The notes under the pieces were generated by a model. The model saw nothing but the letters and a program-made list of their open reading frames with translations. It was not told the origin of the DNA and searched no databases. The position numbers were made by a program, and so were the translations under genes. Shown here one piece after another: positions 22,215 to 29,348 of a stretch of 32,926 bases of DNA. The first letter of the stretch is position 1, and every line of letters begins with the position of its first letter. This stretch comes from Angelakisella sp. (GTDB taxonomy: Bacteria; Bacillota; Clostridia; Oscillospirales; Ruminococcaceae): NCBI GenBank assembly GCA_020024515.1, contig JAHHTR010000011.1, positions 1-32,926 of the forward strand. Direction: 5' to 3'.

Positions 22215-23393
22215 ATGAATTTACCTGTAATTTTAACTTTGGGTATTATACTTTTGTCAGGTATTTTGTTTGGTAGATTGGTTAAATTTATAAAACTGCC
22301 GAACGTTACGGGATATCTGATAGCAGGTCTTATAATAGGACCATACTGTCTTGGAATTATACCACAAGAACTTTTGAATCCAATGCACCTTGTTTCCGAT
22401 GTTGCACTTGGTTTTATAGCATTTAATATAGGTACAGAGTTTAAAATATCTTACTTCAAAAAAGTTGGTGCAACTCCTGTTATTATCGCTTTTTTGGAGG
22501 CAAGTGTCGCAACTGTTTTGGTTACCCTTACTTGTTTTGCCTTTGGTTTTGATTTTTCACTATCACTGTTACTTGGTGCTATTGCGGCAGCAACCGCACC
22601 GGCAGCAACTGTTATGGTTGTAAAGCAATACAAAGCAAAAGGACCTGTTTGCGAAACACTACTGAGCGTTGTTGCAATAGATGATGCGGCTGCTCTTATT
22701 CTATATGGAATTGCTACCGCTATTGTAAGCTCTATTAATAATCCTAATGGCAGCACAAATATTATGACTCTTGTTTCTCCTATACTTGAAATTGTGGGTT
22801 CACTGCTTTTAGGTGCTGTTCTTGGATTTATATATAAAATTTTCCTAAAATACTTCAAAAAAGGTTCTAATATTCTAATCAGCATATCAGCGCTTGTATT
22901 TATTGGTACAGGTATTTCAAATATGTTAAATTTATCAGCACTACTGTTATGTATGGCATTCGGTGCAACACTTGTAAACATATCATCATCAACAATAGAT
23001 GTTGTAAAACAAATTGATAACTTTACACCACCCATTTTTGTCGGATTTTTCGTATTATCGGGCGCTGAGCTAAATCTTGCTATTTTGCCACAAATAGGCT
23101 TAATCGGTATACTATATATCGTATCACGTGTTGTCGGTAAAATTTTAGGCGCATATCTTGGTGCAGTAATATCCAAATCACCTGCAACAGTAAAGAAATA
23201 TATAGGCTTTACTCTTATTCCTCAGGCTGGTGTTGCAATAGGTCTATCACTGATTGCCGCAAAAATGATGCCACAATATGGCGATACCATACGTGCGGTT
23301 GTTCTATGTGCAACACTGATATATGAACTTATCGGCCCTGCTGTAACAAAGCTTGCCTTAACAAAAGCAGGAGAAATTAAAAAAGAAATATAA
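22215..23393 (+). CDS. CPA2 family cation/proton antiporter
   Basis: Monovalent cation (Na or K):proton antiporter of the KefB/NapA/GerN superfamily. The 392-residue protein has about 12 hydrophobic segments and ends just after them, lacking the cytosolic TrkA/RCK domain that regulates Kef-type members. The core motif VAIDDAAALILYG carries the double Asp (156-157) that marks ion-binding, probably electrogenic, CPA2 exchangers. GYLIAGLIIGPYCLGIIP and IGTEFKISYF are further family signatures. The absent regulatory domain fits with control by the PII-like protein encoded 2 bases upstream. The two genes form one operon ending at the terminator at 23402-23446. Confidence 0.9.
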   Translation: MNLPVILTLGIILLSGILFGRLVKFIKLPNVTGYLIAGLIIGPYCLGIIPQELLNPMHLVSDVALGFIAFNIGTEFKISYFKKVGATPVIIAFLEASVATVLVTLTCFAFGFDFSLSLLLGAIAAATAPAATVMVVKQYKAKGPVCETLLSVVAIDDAAALILYGIATAIVSSINNPNGSTNIMTLVSPILEIVGSLLLGAVLGFIYKIFLKYFKKGSNILISISALVFIGTGISNMLNLSALLLCMAFGATLVNISSSTIDVVKQIDNFTPPIFVGFFVLSGAELNLAILPQIGLIGILYIVSRVVGKILGAYLGAVISKSPATVKKYIGFTLIPQAGVAIGLSLIAAKMMPQYGDTIRAVVLCATLIYELIGPAVTKLALTKAGEIKKEI

Positions 23394-23401
23394 AACATAC
23401 C

Positions 23402-23446
23402 AAAAAACTGATTTCGTTTTTCCAAACGCAGTCAGTTTTTTATTTA
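23402..23446 (+). terminator. Terminator after the antiporter gene
   Basis: AAAAAACTGA (23402-23411) pairs with TCAGTTTTTT (23432-23441); an inner CGTTT/AAACG pair lies within, and a T-run follows. Confidence 0.85.
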
Positions 23447-23460
23447 TAATTAATAAAATC

Positions 23461-23510
23461 AAAAAAGCTCTTTATGGAAATATATTTATCTCCCATAAAA
23501 AGCTTTTTAA
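23461..23510 (-). terminator. Terminator of proC
   Basis: AAAAAAGCT and TTATGG pair with CCCATAAAAAGCTTTTT across an AT-rich loop. On the minus strand a T-run follows, so it ends proC; it may be bidirectional. Confidence 0.75.
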
Positions 23511-23517
23511 AATTTAA

Positions 23518-24339
23518 TTATTGTATAGATTGTTCTTCCGCTATTTCATAAGCTCTGCGTATTGTTGCGTCGCAACACTCAAAAATAGCTCCCTGAATAG
23601 CCCAAGATTTTAATGCATCTATTCCCTTTTCGGTTGTTCCGTTTGGTGTGGTAACCATATCTATCAGTTCTTCGTGAGAATATTCAGTATCGGTCATAAG
23701 TTTAGCTGTACCTATCAGTGTCTCTGCAAAAAGCCTATTGGCAGTTTCGTATGGGATACCTTGTTCTGAGGCATATTCGCAGAAATACTTTGCTATCAAT
23801 GTTATATATGCGGGAGTACTGCCATGAACAGCTATTATTTCATTCATCTTATTTTCTGATATTGTTTCTATTATTCCGCCACAATTAAACAAGCTACACA
23901 CAAAATCATATTCTTTATCAGTAACAACACTGTTTTTGCAAAGTGCAGTTACACCTTTTCCCAACAGAATAGGTGTATTTGGCATAGCACGTACAATTTT
24001 ATGCTCTTTGCCTATATATGTTTTAATATCTTTCGTGGAAATACCCGCAACAATAGAAATTACAACTGTATCTGGTGTTAAACCTTCTTTTATTTCTTCC
24101 AATACCTTCCAGATAACTGTCGGTTTTATTGCAAGCAATATATATTTACAGTTTTCAGCTAAATCTTTATTGCTTTTTGCAGATATTATTCCAAGTTGTC
24201 TTGCTACCATTTCTTTTTTTATATCTGTATCATAAAACACTATGTTATTCTTATCAAAACTACTGTTCTTTATAACTCCCGAAAGTATGGCTGTTGCCAT
24301 ATTACCAAGACCTATTATACCAAGTTTGTCACCATTCAT
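23518..24339 (-). CDS. proC: Pyrroline-5-carboxylate reductase
   Basis: Last step of proline synthesis: pyrroline-5-carboxylate plus NAD(P)H gives proline. The 273-residue product has the Rossmann motif GIIGLGNMATAIL (7-19), then ILLAIKPTVIWKVLEE, the conserved VISIVAGIS and RAMPNTPILLGKGVTAL, and a helical dimerisation domain with the family stretch DMVTTPNGTTEKGIDAL. GAAAGGAAAAG precedes the ATG. It is bounded by hairpins at 24369-24407 upstream and 23461-23510 downstream, so it is probably a separate unit from the SCIFF genes. Proline genes proA and proB are not in the window. Confidence 0.95.
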   Translation of the reverse strand: MNGDKLGIIGLGNMATAILSGVIKNSSFDKNNIVFYDTDIKKEMVARQLGIISAKSNKDLAENCKYILLAIKPTVIWKVLEEIKEGLTPDTVVISIVAGISTKDIKTYIGKEHKIVRAMPNTPILLGKGVTALCKNSVVTDKEYDFVCSLFNCGGIIETISENKMNEIIAVHGSTPAYITLIAKYFCEYASEQGIPYETANRLFAETLIGTAKLMTDTEYSHEELIDMVTTPNGTTEKGIDALKSWAIQGAIFECCDATIRRAYEIAEEQSIQ

Positions 24340-24368
24340 AATAAACTTTTCCTTTCTTTTATTAAAAT

Positions 24369-24408
24369 AAGAATTATGATAGACACTATATATCTATCAT
24401 AATTCTTT
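24369..24408 (-). terminator. Terminator between scfB and proC
   Basis: Perfect 14-bp stem AAGAATTATGATAG (24369-24382) / CTATCATAATTCTT (24394-24407). T-rich tracts lie on both sides, so it can work both ways; scfB is the gene it most likely ends. Confidence 0.7.
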
Positions 24409-24434
24409 ATTTTTAGAAGTGAACAGACAAATTT

Positions 24435-25850
24435 TTAATTACAGCCATCACAAGAGTCACAAGAATGATTTGTATTAAATTCTTCTGTGCTTTCCATTAA
24501 TGCAGCTTTTATCATTATTGCACATTCTACACGTTTCTTTTCAAGTTCACAAGACAGCTTGTATGGTTTTAATATGTCTCCACTGTATTTTAGACCATTT
24601 GCATTACAGCCACCACTACAATAAAATTTTGCCCAACAGTTTTTGCAATCTTCTTTACCATAAACATTGCTTGCGGCAAATTTCTTCTTCATATCCATAT
24701 CAATACTCTTTGCGAAAATGTCACCCATTTTCCACTCTTTTTCATTAACAAATTGATGACATGGGTATACATCACCATCAGGTGTAATAGCTACATATTC
24801 ATTACCTGCGCCACAACCGCGAAGTCTCTTTATTGCACATGGACCTTGATCCATATCCATCATAAAATGGAAGAAGTTAAAGCCTTTATGTGCTTTTCTC
24901 TTTTCTATTATTGTTTTTGCAAGTTTTTCGTATTCTTCAAAAATTGCAGGTAAATCTTCATTTGTCAGTGCATAAGGAAGTTCAGGATCAGCAACAACAG
25001 GTTCTACTGAAATTTGGTCAAAACCACATTCTTCGCTTAGGTGCAAAATATCATTTGTAAAGTCTAGGTTATATTTTGTAAATGTACCACGAGCATAGTA
25101 TAGACCATCGCCACGTTGACTTACAAGTTTTTGGAAGTTCTTGATAATTTGGTCATAGCTGCCTGAATTATCAACCTTATGGCGTACTTTGTCATGAACA
25201 GATTTTCTACCGTCTATTGAAAGAACAGCATTGTGCATTTCTTTATTAATAAAATCAATCTTATCATCTGTCAAAAGTACACCATTTGTTGTAATTGTAA
25301 ATCTGAATACTTTGTTATATTCTTTTTCTTTGCTACGTGCATATTTTACTATTTCTTTTACAACATCAAAGTTTAGAAGTGGTTCACCACCAAAGAAGTC
25401 AACTTCAAGATTTCTTCTATTTTCTGATTTTTCTATTAAATAGTCAATAGCAAGCATACCTACTTCAAGTGGCATATTTTTTCTGCCGTTGCCGTAGTCG
25501 CCTTGTCCCGCAAAGCAGTATTCGCAACGCAAATTGCAGTCATGACTGATATGTAGACACATAGCTTTTACAGGTGAAACTCCCATTTTGTCAGAGAATT
25601 TCTCATAGTCATCAGTTGAGAACAATGTACCTTTTTCAAAAAGTTCATATACTTCGCCATAAGCCTCAATACACTCGTCTCTATCATATCTTGCTGCAAG
25701 ATTATCAAGTACATCTTGTGGTATCTCTTTTTGTATAGGTTCTTTCAGTGACATAACAAGGTCATAGAACATATCATCAACAACATGAACAGCACCACTG
25801 TTTACATCAAGAATTATATTGTATCCGTTTAATTTATATCCATGTATCAT
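24435..25850 (-). CDS. scfB: SCIFF peptide radical SAM maturase (thioether-forming)
   Basis: Installs a thioether cross-link in the SCIFF peptide encoded just upstream. The 471-residue product has an N-terminal domain of about 90 residues in the position of a peptide-recognition (RRE-like) domain, then the radical SAM cluster motif Cys105, Cys109, Cys112 (CNLRCEYCFAGQGDYG), the glycine-rich VDFFGGEPLLNF, and a C-terminal SPASM domain binding two auxiliary clusters (GCGAGNEYVAITPDGDVYPC, then CKNCWAKFYCSGGCNANG and SCELEKKR). A Cys-rich tail, CDSCDGC, ends the protein. The ATG is preceded by AGGAGT. A terminator-like hairpin (25889-25913) separates it from scfA, which would give far more peptide than enzyme. 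Confidence 0.96.
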   Translation of the reverse strand: MIHGYKLNGYNIILDVNSGAVHVVDDMFYDLVMSLKEPIQKEIPQDVLDNLAARYDRDECIEAYGEVYELFEKGTLFSTDDYEKFSDKMGVSPVKAMCLHISHDCNLRCEYCFAGQGDYGNGRKNMPLEVGMLAIDYLIEKSENRRNLEVDFFGGEPLLNFDVVKEIVKYARSKEKEYNKVFRFTITTNGVLLTDDKIDFINKEMHNAVLSIDGRKSVHDKVRHKVDNSGSYDQIIKNFQKLVSQRGDGLYYARGTFTKYNLDFTNDILHLSEECGFDQISVEPVVADPELPYALTNEDLPAIFEEYEKLAKTIIEKRKAHKGFNFFHFMMDMDQGPCAIKRLRGCGAGNEYVAITPDGDVYPCHQFVNEKEWKMGDIFAKSIDMDMKKKFAASNVYGKEDCKNCWAKFYCSGGCNANGLKYSGDILKPYKLSCELEKKRVECAIMIKAALMESTEEFNTNHSCDSCDGCN

Positions 25851-25881
25851 AGTTTACTCCTATTTAAAATTTAATATTCTC

Positions 25882-25914
25882 AAAAAATTAAGGGACAGAA
25901 AAAACTGTCCCTTG
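25882..25914 (-). terminator. Terminator/attenuator between scfA and scfB
   Basis: Perfect 9-bp stem AAGGGACAG (25890-25898) / CTGTCCCTT (25905-25913) with a 6-base loop. On the minus strand AATTTTTTG follows. It sits after the peptide gene and before the maturase gene. Confidence 0.8.
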
Positions 25915-25935
25915 TAATCATCAAACGTTTACTTA

Positions 25936-26079
25936 TTATTTAACGTTTTCACATTTTTGATTTGCTACTGTGCAAGATGTTTTACAAGCAGATTGGCAAG
26001 ATGCTTGACATTCGCCACAGCCACCTTTACAAGCACTCTCTTTTAAATTAGCATTATTAATTGTCATAACATGTTTCAT
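25936..26079 (-). CDS. scfA: SCIFF ranthipeptide precursor
   Basis: Precursor of the Clostridia-wide SCIFF (six cysteines in forty-five residues) peptide. It has 47 residues: leader MKHVMTINNANLKESA, then a core starting CKGGCGECQASC. Cysteines are at 17, 21, 24, 28, 32, 36 and 43. The last six are the canonical set and Cys17 is an extra one. In the characterised homologue CteA a thioether joins Cys32 and Thr37 as I recall; both residues occur here at the same numbers. AGGAGG lies 11 bases before the ATG. The maturase gene follows on the same strand. The mature product is thought to act in signalling rather than killing, but its function is not settled. Confidence 0.97.
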   Translation of the reverse strand: MKHVMTINNANLKESACKGGCGECQASCQSACKTSCTVANQKCENVK

Positions 26080-26118
26080 AATTTTATTTCCTCCTAGATT
26101 TTTATGTAATTTATAGTT

Positions 26119-26147
26119 ATTGTATCATATTATATCAAAAAAAACAA
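26119..26147 (-). promoter_or_regulatory. Candidate promoter of scfA
   Basis: On the minus strand, TTGTTT (26142-26147), a 17-base spacer and TACAAT (26119-26124). An alternative -10, TATAAT with an extended TG step, lies within the spacer. Either gives scfA its own transcript, independent of the upstream membrane-protein gene. Confidence 0.5.
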
Positions 26148-26162
26148 TAATAAAGTATATAC

Positions 26163-26597
26163 TTATCTATATTTTTTTGTTTTCAGTGGATTTTGATTAA
26201 AATTAACAGCAACCACACCACCTATCATAGATGAAACTATATAGATAATTAGTTTATATAATGCAACAACTGTTATTTCTCTGTCAAATATCGCCAGTTC
26301 GCATATAAAAGAAAAGACATAGATAATTACGCCACATAGTAAACCATACAGCAGTCCGCCGCTTTTTAAAAATTTACAACAAATAAATCCTGCCGAAAAT
26401 AATCCTACTATGCTGCATATAAGAGCAAGTGGGAATACAATTTTTTGTGGAAAATCAATTTTTGTCATAATAAAAGCCAAAACAAAAAGCAAAACAGAAG
26501 TCATTGCCATACCTACCGCTGAAGATAGCAAAACAGCTTTTATTTTTTTTGTATTATTTGTGTTATTTGTTTTAATATTTCTCTTAACAGGTGCCAT
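26163..26597 (-). CDS. TIGR04086 family membrane protein
   Basis: A 144-residue integral membrane protein with a basic, Asn/Thr-rich N-tail (about 1-19) and four hydrophobic segments (about 20-45, 50-72, 78-98 and 108-132). The size, four-helix plan and position match TIGR04086, a family defined by its recurrent location beside SCIFF genes. Function unknown. TTGGAGGT precedes the ATG. It lies 83 bases upstream of scfA and 108 bases downstream of yajC on the same strand, the usual clostridial order yajC, TIGR04086, scfA, scfB. A role in export or immunity for the SCIFF product is only suggested by position. Confidence 0.87.
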   Translation of the reverse strand: MAPVKRNIKTNNTNNTKKIKAVLLSSAVGMAMTSVLLFVLAFIMTKIDFPQKIVFPLALICSIVGLFSAGFICCKFLKSGGLLYGLLCGVIIYVFSFICELAIFDREITVVALYKLIIYIVSSMIGGVVAVNFNQNPLKTKKYR

Positions 26598-26705
26598 ATT
26601 TTACCTCCAACAGTCTAATATAATTTAATATAAAACAAAACTATAATAAATTATACTTATAATTCGTGTAAAATATGCCGAAACCTTGTTCACCATAAAA
26701 ATATA

Positions 26706-27029
26706 TTATTCTTTTGGTGTTGTATTTTGTTGAATAGCCCAACGTTGTATTCTGATTTTGTTACGGTCGCCGCTTGTTTCTATTACGATAGTATCGTCTT
26801 TGATACTTACAACTGTACCGATTATTCCGCCGATTGTAACAACATCATTACCAACTTCTATACTTTGACGCATTTTTTGTTGTTCTTTATCTCTCTTGTT
26901 CTGTGGACGAATTAAAAAGAAATAGAACACAACAAAAACCAGTCCCAAACTAACAAGTGACATTAAAATGCTTGGACCGGGTGCCGGAGCTGCTGGTGCA
27001 GGTGTTGCAGATAATAAATTGTATATCAT
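26706..27029 (-). CDS. yajC: Preprotein translocase accessory subunit YajC
   Basis: Single-span membrane protein that associates with SecDF-YidC in the Sec translocon. The 107 residues comprise a short Ala/Pro-rich start (SATPAPAAPAPGPS), a membrane segment (about 23-42, LVSLGLVFVVFYFFLIRPQ), the invariant RPQNKRDKEQQKM and a cytosolic domain with IEVGNDVVTIGGIIGTV and IRIQRWAI. All YajC hallmarks are present. A weak GAGGA site precedes the ATG. In many bacteria yajC sits near tgt and secDF; here it stands first in the yajC-TIGR04086-scfA-scfB series, with a terminator for the previous gene at 27060-27104. Confidence 0.95.
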   Translation of the reverse strand: MIYNLLSATPAPAAPAPGPSILMSLVSLGLVFVVFYFFLIRPQNKRDKEQQKMRQSIEVGNDVVTIGGIIGTVVSIKDDTIVIETSGDRNKIRIQRWAIQQNTTPKE

Positions 27030-27059
27030 TTTTTATTCCTCATTTCTGCCAAATTGGCT

Positions 27060-27104
27060 AATAATAAAAGTCTTGCATATTTGAAAAGACAAGCATACAA
27101 GACT
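27060..27104 (-). terminator. Terminator after the Ca/Na antiporter gene
   Basis: AGTCTTG (27069-27075) / CAAGACT (27098-27104), with a further imperfect CATAT/GCATA pairing inside. On the minus strand TTTTATTATT follows. Confidence 0.75.
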
Positions 27105-27158
27105 AATTATACATAAATTATAAAAATTTTGCAAGTATAAAGTATAAATAAATATTAT

Positions 27159-28169
27159 TTATGCAAAAAGTGTTGCCACAGGGTAAAATGAAACAAATGA
27201 TATATAAGCTATATATATTATAATTGTCAGAATACCTTGCCAACGTCTAAACTGTCCTTTTATAAGTGCCGGAACAAGTGTGATTGCTATTATAAGTAAA
27301 CATACAGGCATATCAAACATATAACTTTGTTTTACAACAGGTATTGTACCTCCGGATACAATAGCACATATAGGCAAGATACTTGCAAGGTCAATAATAT
27401 TTGCACCTATTATATTACCTACGCTTAATGCAACCTGTCTCTTTTTAACAGCTATTATCATAGTTACAAGTTCAGGTAAAGATGTACCTATTGCAATTAT
27501 TGTAAGCCCTATTATGCTCTCTGGGATTTGCAATAAGCGCGCTATTTCACTGCCATTGTCAACCATCAATCTTGCACCTATTATTATCCCGATAGCGCCT
27601 ACCACAAATTTTAAAATATTTGTGGTGATTATCTTTTTGGTTATAACAGTTTTTTCTACCGGTGCCTTTTGTGTCTTTGCTGAACGGATATTTTCGTATA
27701 TAAAAATACCGAATACTGACAGAAGAATAATAGCACCCCAAATTTTAAACTCACCTGTCAATGAAAGTAACGGTAATAGTGCAGCCGCTACTATAAGAAG
27801 TATAATTTTCCCCACATATTGTTTTCTGTTAAAAGCAAAAGGTAATGCAACAAGGGCAATACCCATAATAAGTGCGGTATTTGCAGTAACCGAGCCAACA
27901 GCGTTCCCTATGCCCATACCTACCATTTCCAAACCTTGATTAACGGTTTCGGGATTTGCAATAAGTGTTTTTCCTTCAAGAGCCGCCATAACGGACACTA
28001 TCATTTCTGGAAGGGTTGTGGCAAGACTGACAACAGTCGCACCTATCAAGAATTTTGGCATTCCGGATACTTCAGCTATCCAAGAAGCTGCATCAACAAA
28101 AAAATCTCCACCTTTTACTGTCAGTACTAATCCCAATGTGAATAAAATTATAAGAATTAATAAATCCAC
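27159..28169 (-). CDS. Calcium/sodium antiporter (CaCA family, YrbG-like)
   Basis: Exchanges Ca2+ for Na+ or H+ across the membrane. The 336-residue product has ten or so hydrophobic segments and the two inverted alpha-repeats that define the family: VSLATTLPEMIVSV with GNAVGSVTANTALIMG in the first half and IAIGTSLPELVTMI with GNIIGANIIDLASILP in the second. Both carry the ion-binding Glu of the LPE motif (Glu55 in the first). The start is a GTG, with AAAAAGGAG about 10 bases upstream and the product beginning MDLLILI. It is transcribed alone: a terminator follows and a 308-base gap precedes it. Confidence 0.92.
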   Translation of the reverse strand: MDLLILIILFTLGLVLTVKGGDFFVDAASWIAEVSGMPKFLIGATVVSLATTLPEMIVSVMAALEGKTLIANPETVNQGLEMVGMGIGNAVGSVTANTALIMGIALVALPFAFNRKQYVGKIILLIVAAALLPLLSLTGEFKIWGAIILLSVFGIFIYENIRSAKTQKAPVEKTVITKKIITTNILKFVVGAIGIIIGARLMVDNGSEIARLLQIPESIIGLTIIAIGTSLPELVTMIIAVKKRQVALSVGNIIGANIIDLASILPICAIVSGGTIPVVKQSYMFDMPVCLLIIAITLVPALIKGQFRRWQGILTIIIYIAYISFVSFYPVATLFA

Positions 28170-28477
28170 GATTCAAAAACTCCTTTTTTTGTAAATTGTA
28201 TAAATCATTCAATAATTATAACAGAAATAAGCAACTAATTATTTCTAATTTGTAAATTTTTTATTAATAAAAAACAACGTAATAATAAAATTAGACACAG
28301 TATTCTCATTAATTATATAAAATACACAAAATAGAAATTATTTAGAAAATATAATATAAAAACCAATATAACACGTTATATTAAATTTAAAATTTGCAAA
28401 TACAAATTCATATAGTGTTTTTACTTATATTTTAAGTAGAAATATTATATTATATTCACAAATAAAAAAAATATATA
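28170..28477 (-). other. AT-rich 308-base interval
   Basis: No ORF. Two short palindromes stand out: AATATAAC-AC-GTTATATT (28365-28382) and TACTTA-N5-TAAGTA (28422-28438). The second could be a weak end signal for the TraX-like gene; the first resembles a dimeric operator and lies about 200 bases before the antiporter start. Otherwise I see nothing here. Confidence 0.4.
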
Positions 28478-29137
28478 TCAACACATAGAAATATATTTCA
28501 TAATATAAATAACTAAAATATGGAATGGATAAAAAGAATAATTTAATATTCTCCATAGGTCTGTTTTCATTATATCTGATTTTTTTCCATTATATATGGC
28601 AATAGGTATTACTGCCAATAAACAGAACATTTGCAAATATCCGTAACAGATACCTAAAAGCAAACATGAAAGCATTACACCTATAATTTTTCTGTTTTTT
28701 GACATAAAATAATACATAATCGGTATTGATATTATTCCTATTATTTCATAATCGGAATTCATAAAACATATAACAATAGGAGTAACAATTAACAGTATTT
28801 TTTCGTATGTATTAAGTTTAAATTTAAAAAGACAACATATACAAGCACCTGCAAGCAGTGTAAATATCACATTACTGCTTTCAAAATAAAATACACTGTC
28901 ACTTATAAATAAATTATACGGTATTTCACTGATTAGTGCCAGAACAAACAGTCGTGAAAGATATTTTTTGTAGTTATTTGTGTACCTTATACCTTCTGCT
29001 ATTCCAAAAGCAAATAACGGAAAAGCTATTCTGCCAATTATACGTAAAACCAATAAATCATTAAAAGTTTTATATCCCATATGGTCAATAAACATTGTAA
29101 TTATTGCTATAAGTCTTAGTCCAAAAGCTGTTATCAT
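28478..29137 (-). CDS. TraX family membrane protein
   Basis: A 219-residue polytopic membrane protein (about seven or eight hydrophobic segments) that matches the TraX family, named after the F-pilin N-acetylase. Recognisable features are the N-terminal LRLIAIITMFIDHMGY, IGRIAFPLFAFGIAEGIRYT, YLSRLFVLALISEIPYNL and the C-terminal YSFYPFHILVIYIM. Chromosomal Firmicutes members occur without conjugation genes and probably acetylate some surface molecule; the substrate is unknown. There is no pilin or transfer gene in the window, so nothing here suggests conjugation. A weak GGGAG ribosome site precedes the ATG. It is divergent from nagB. Confidence 0.85.
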   Translation of the reverse strand: MITAFGLRLIAIITMFIDHMGYKTFNDLLVLRIIGRIAFPLFAFGIAEGIRYTNNYKKYLSRLFVLALISEIPYNLFISDSVFYFESSNVIFTLLAGACICCLFKFKLNTYEKILLIVTPIVICFMNSDYEIIGIISIPIMYYFMSKNRKIIGVMLSCLLLGICYGYLQMFCLLAVIPIAIYNGKKSDIMKTDLWRILNYSFYPFHILVIYIMKYISMC

Positions 29138-29300
29138 ATGTAAAACTCCCTAAAAATATTTAAAAAATTAAAATATATACAAAATAATATAGATTTATTT
29201 TATCAATATGTTATAATAACACACGATGATAATATTATATTGAAGTTAAATACATTATACCACTTTTAATTTACATTATCTATATTTAAATTAAAAAATT

Positions 29301-29325
29301 ATCGGCAATTTATGCTGATATTTTT
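29301..29325 (+). promoter_or_regulatory. Hairpin plus T-run in the nagB leader
   Basis: ATCGGCA (29301-29307) pairs with TGCTGAT (29313-29319) with one G-U pair, and TTTTT follows at 29321-29325, just before the TTTGGAGGA ribosome site. It has the form of a small intrinsic terminator and could attenuate nagB. Confidence 0.4.
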
Positions 29326-29348
29326 AAATATATTTGGAGGATATAAGT

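Noticed and set aside
22451..23176. Long minus-strand ORF (241 codons) opposite the CPA2 antiporter gene
   Set aside because: It mirrors the codon pattern of the antiporter gene, has no ribosome site and gives a low-complexity product. The sense gene has clear motifs and membrane segments.
28478..29137. Evidence of a conjugative element from the TraX-like gene
   Set aside because: Chromosomal TraX-family proteins are common in Firmicutes, and no relaxase, coupling protein, pilus or integrase gene is present.
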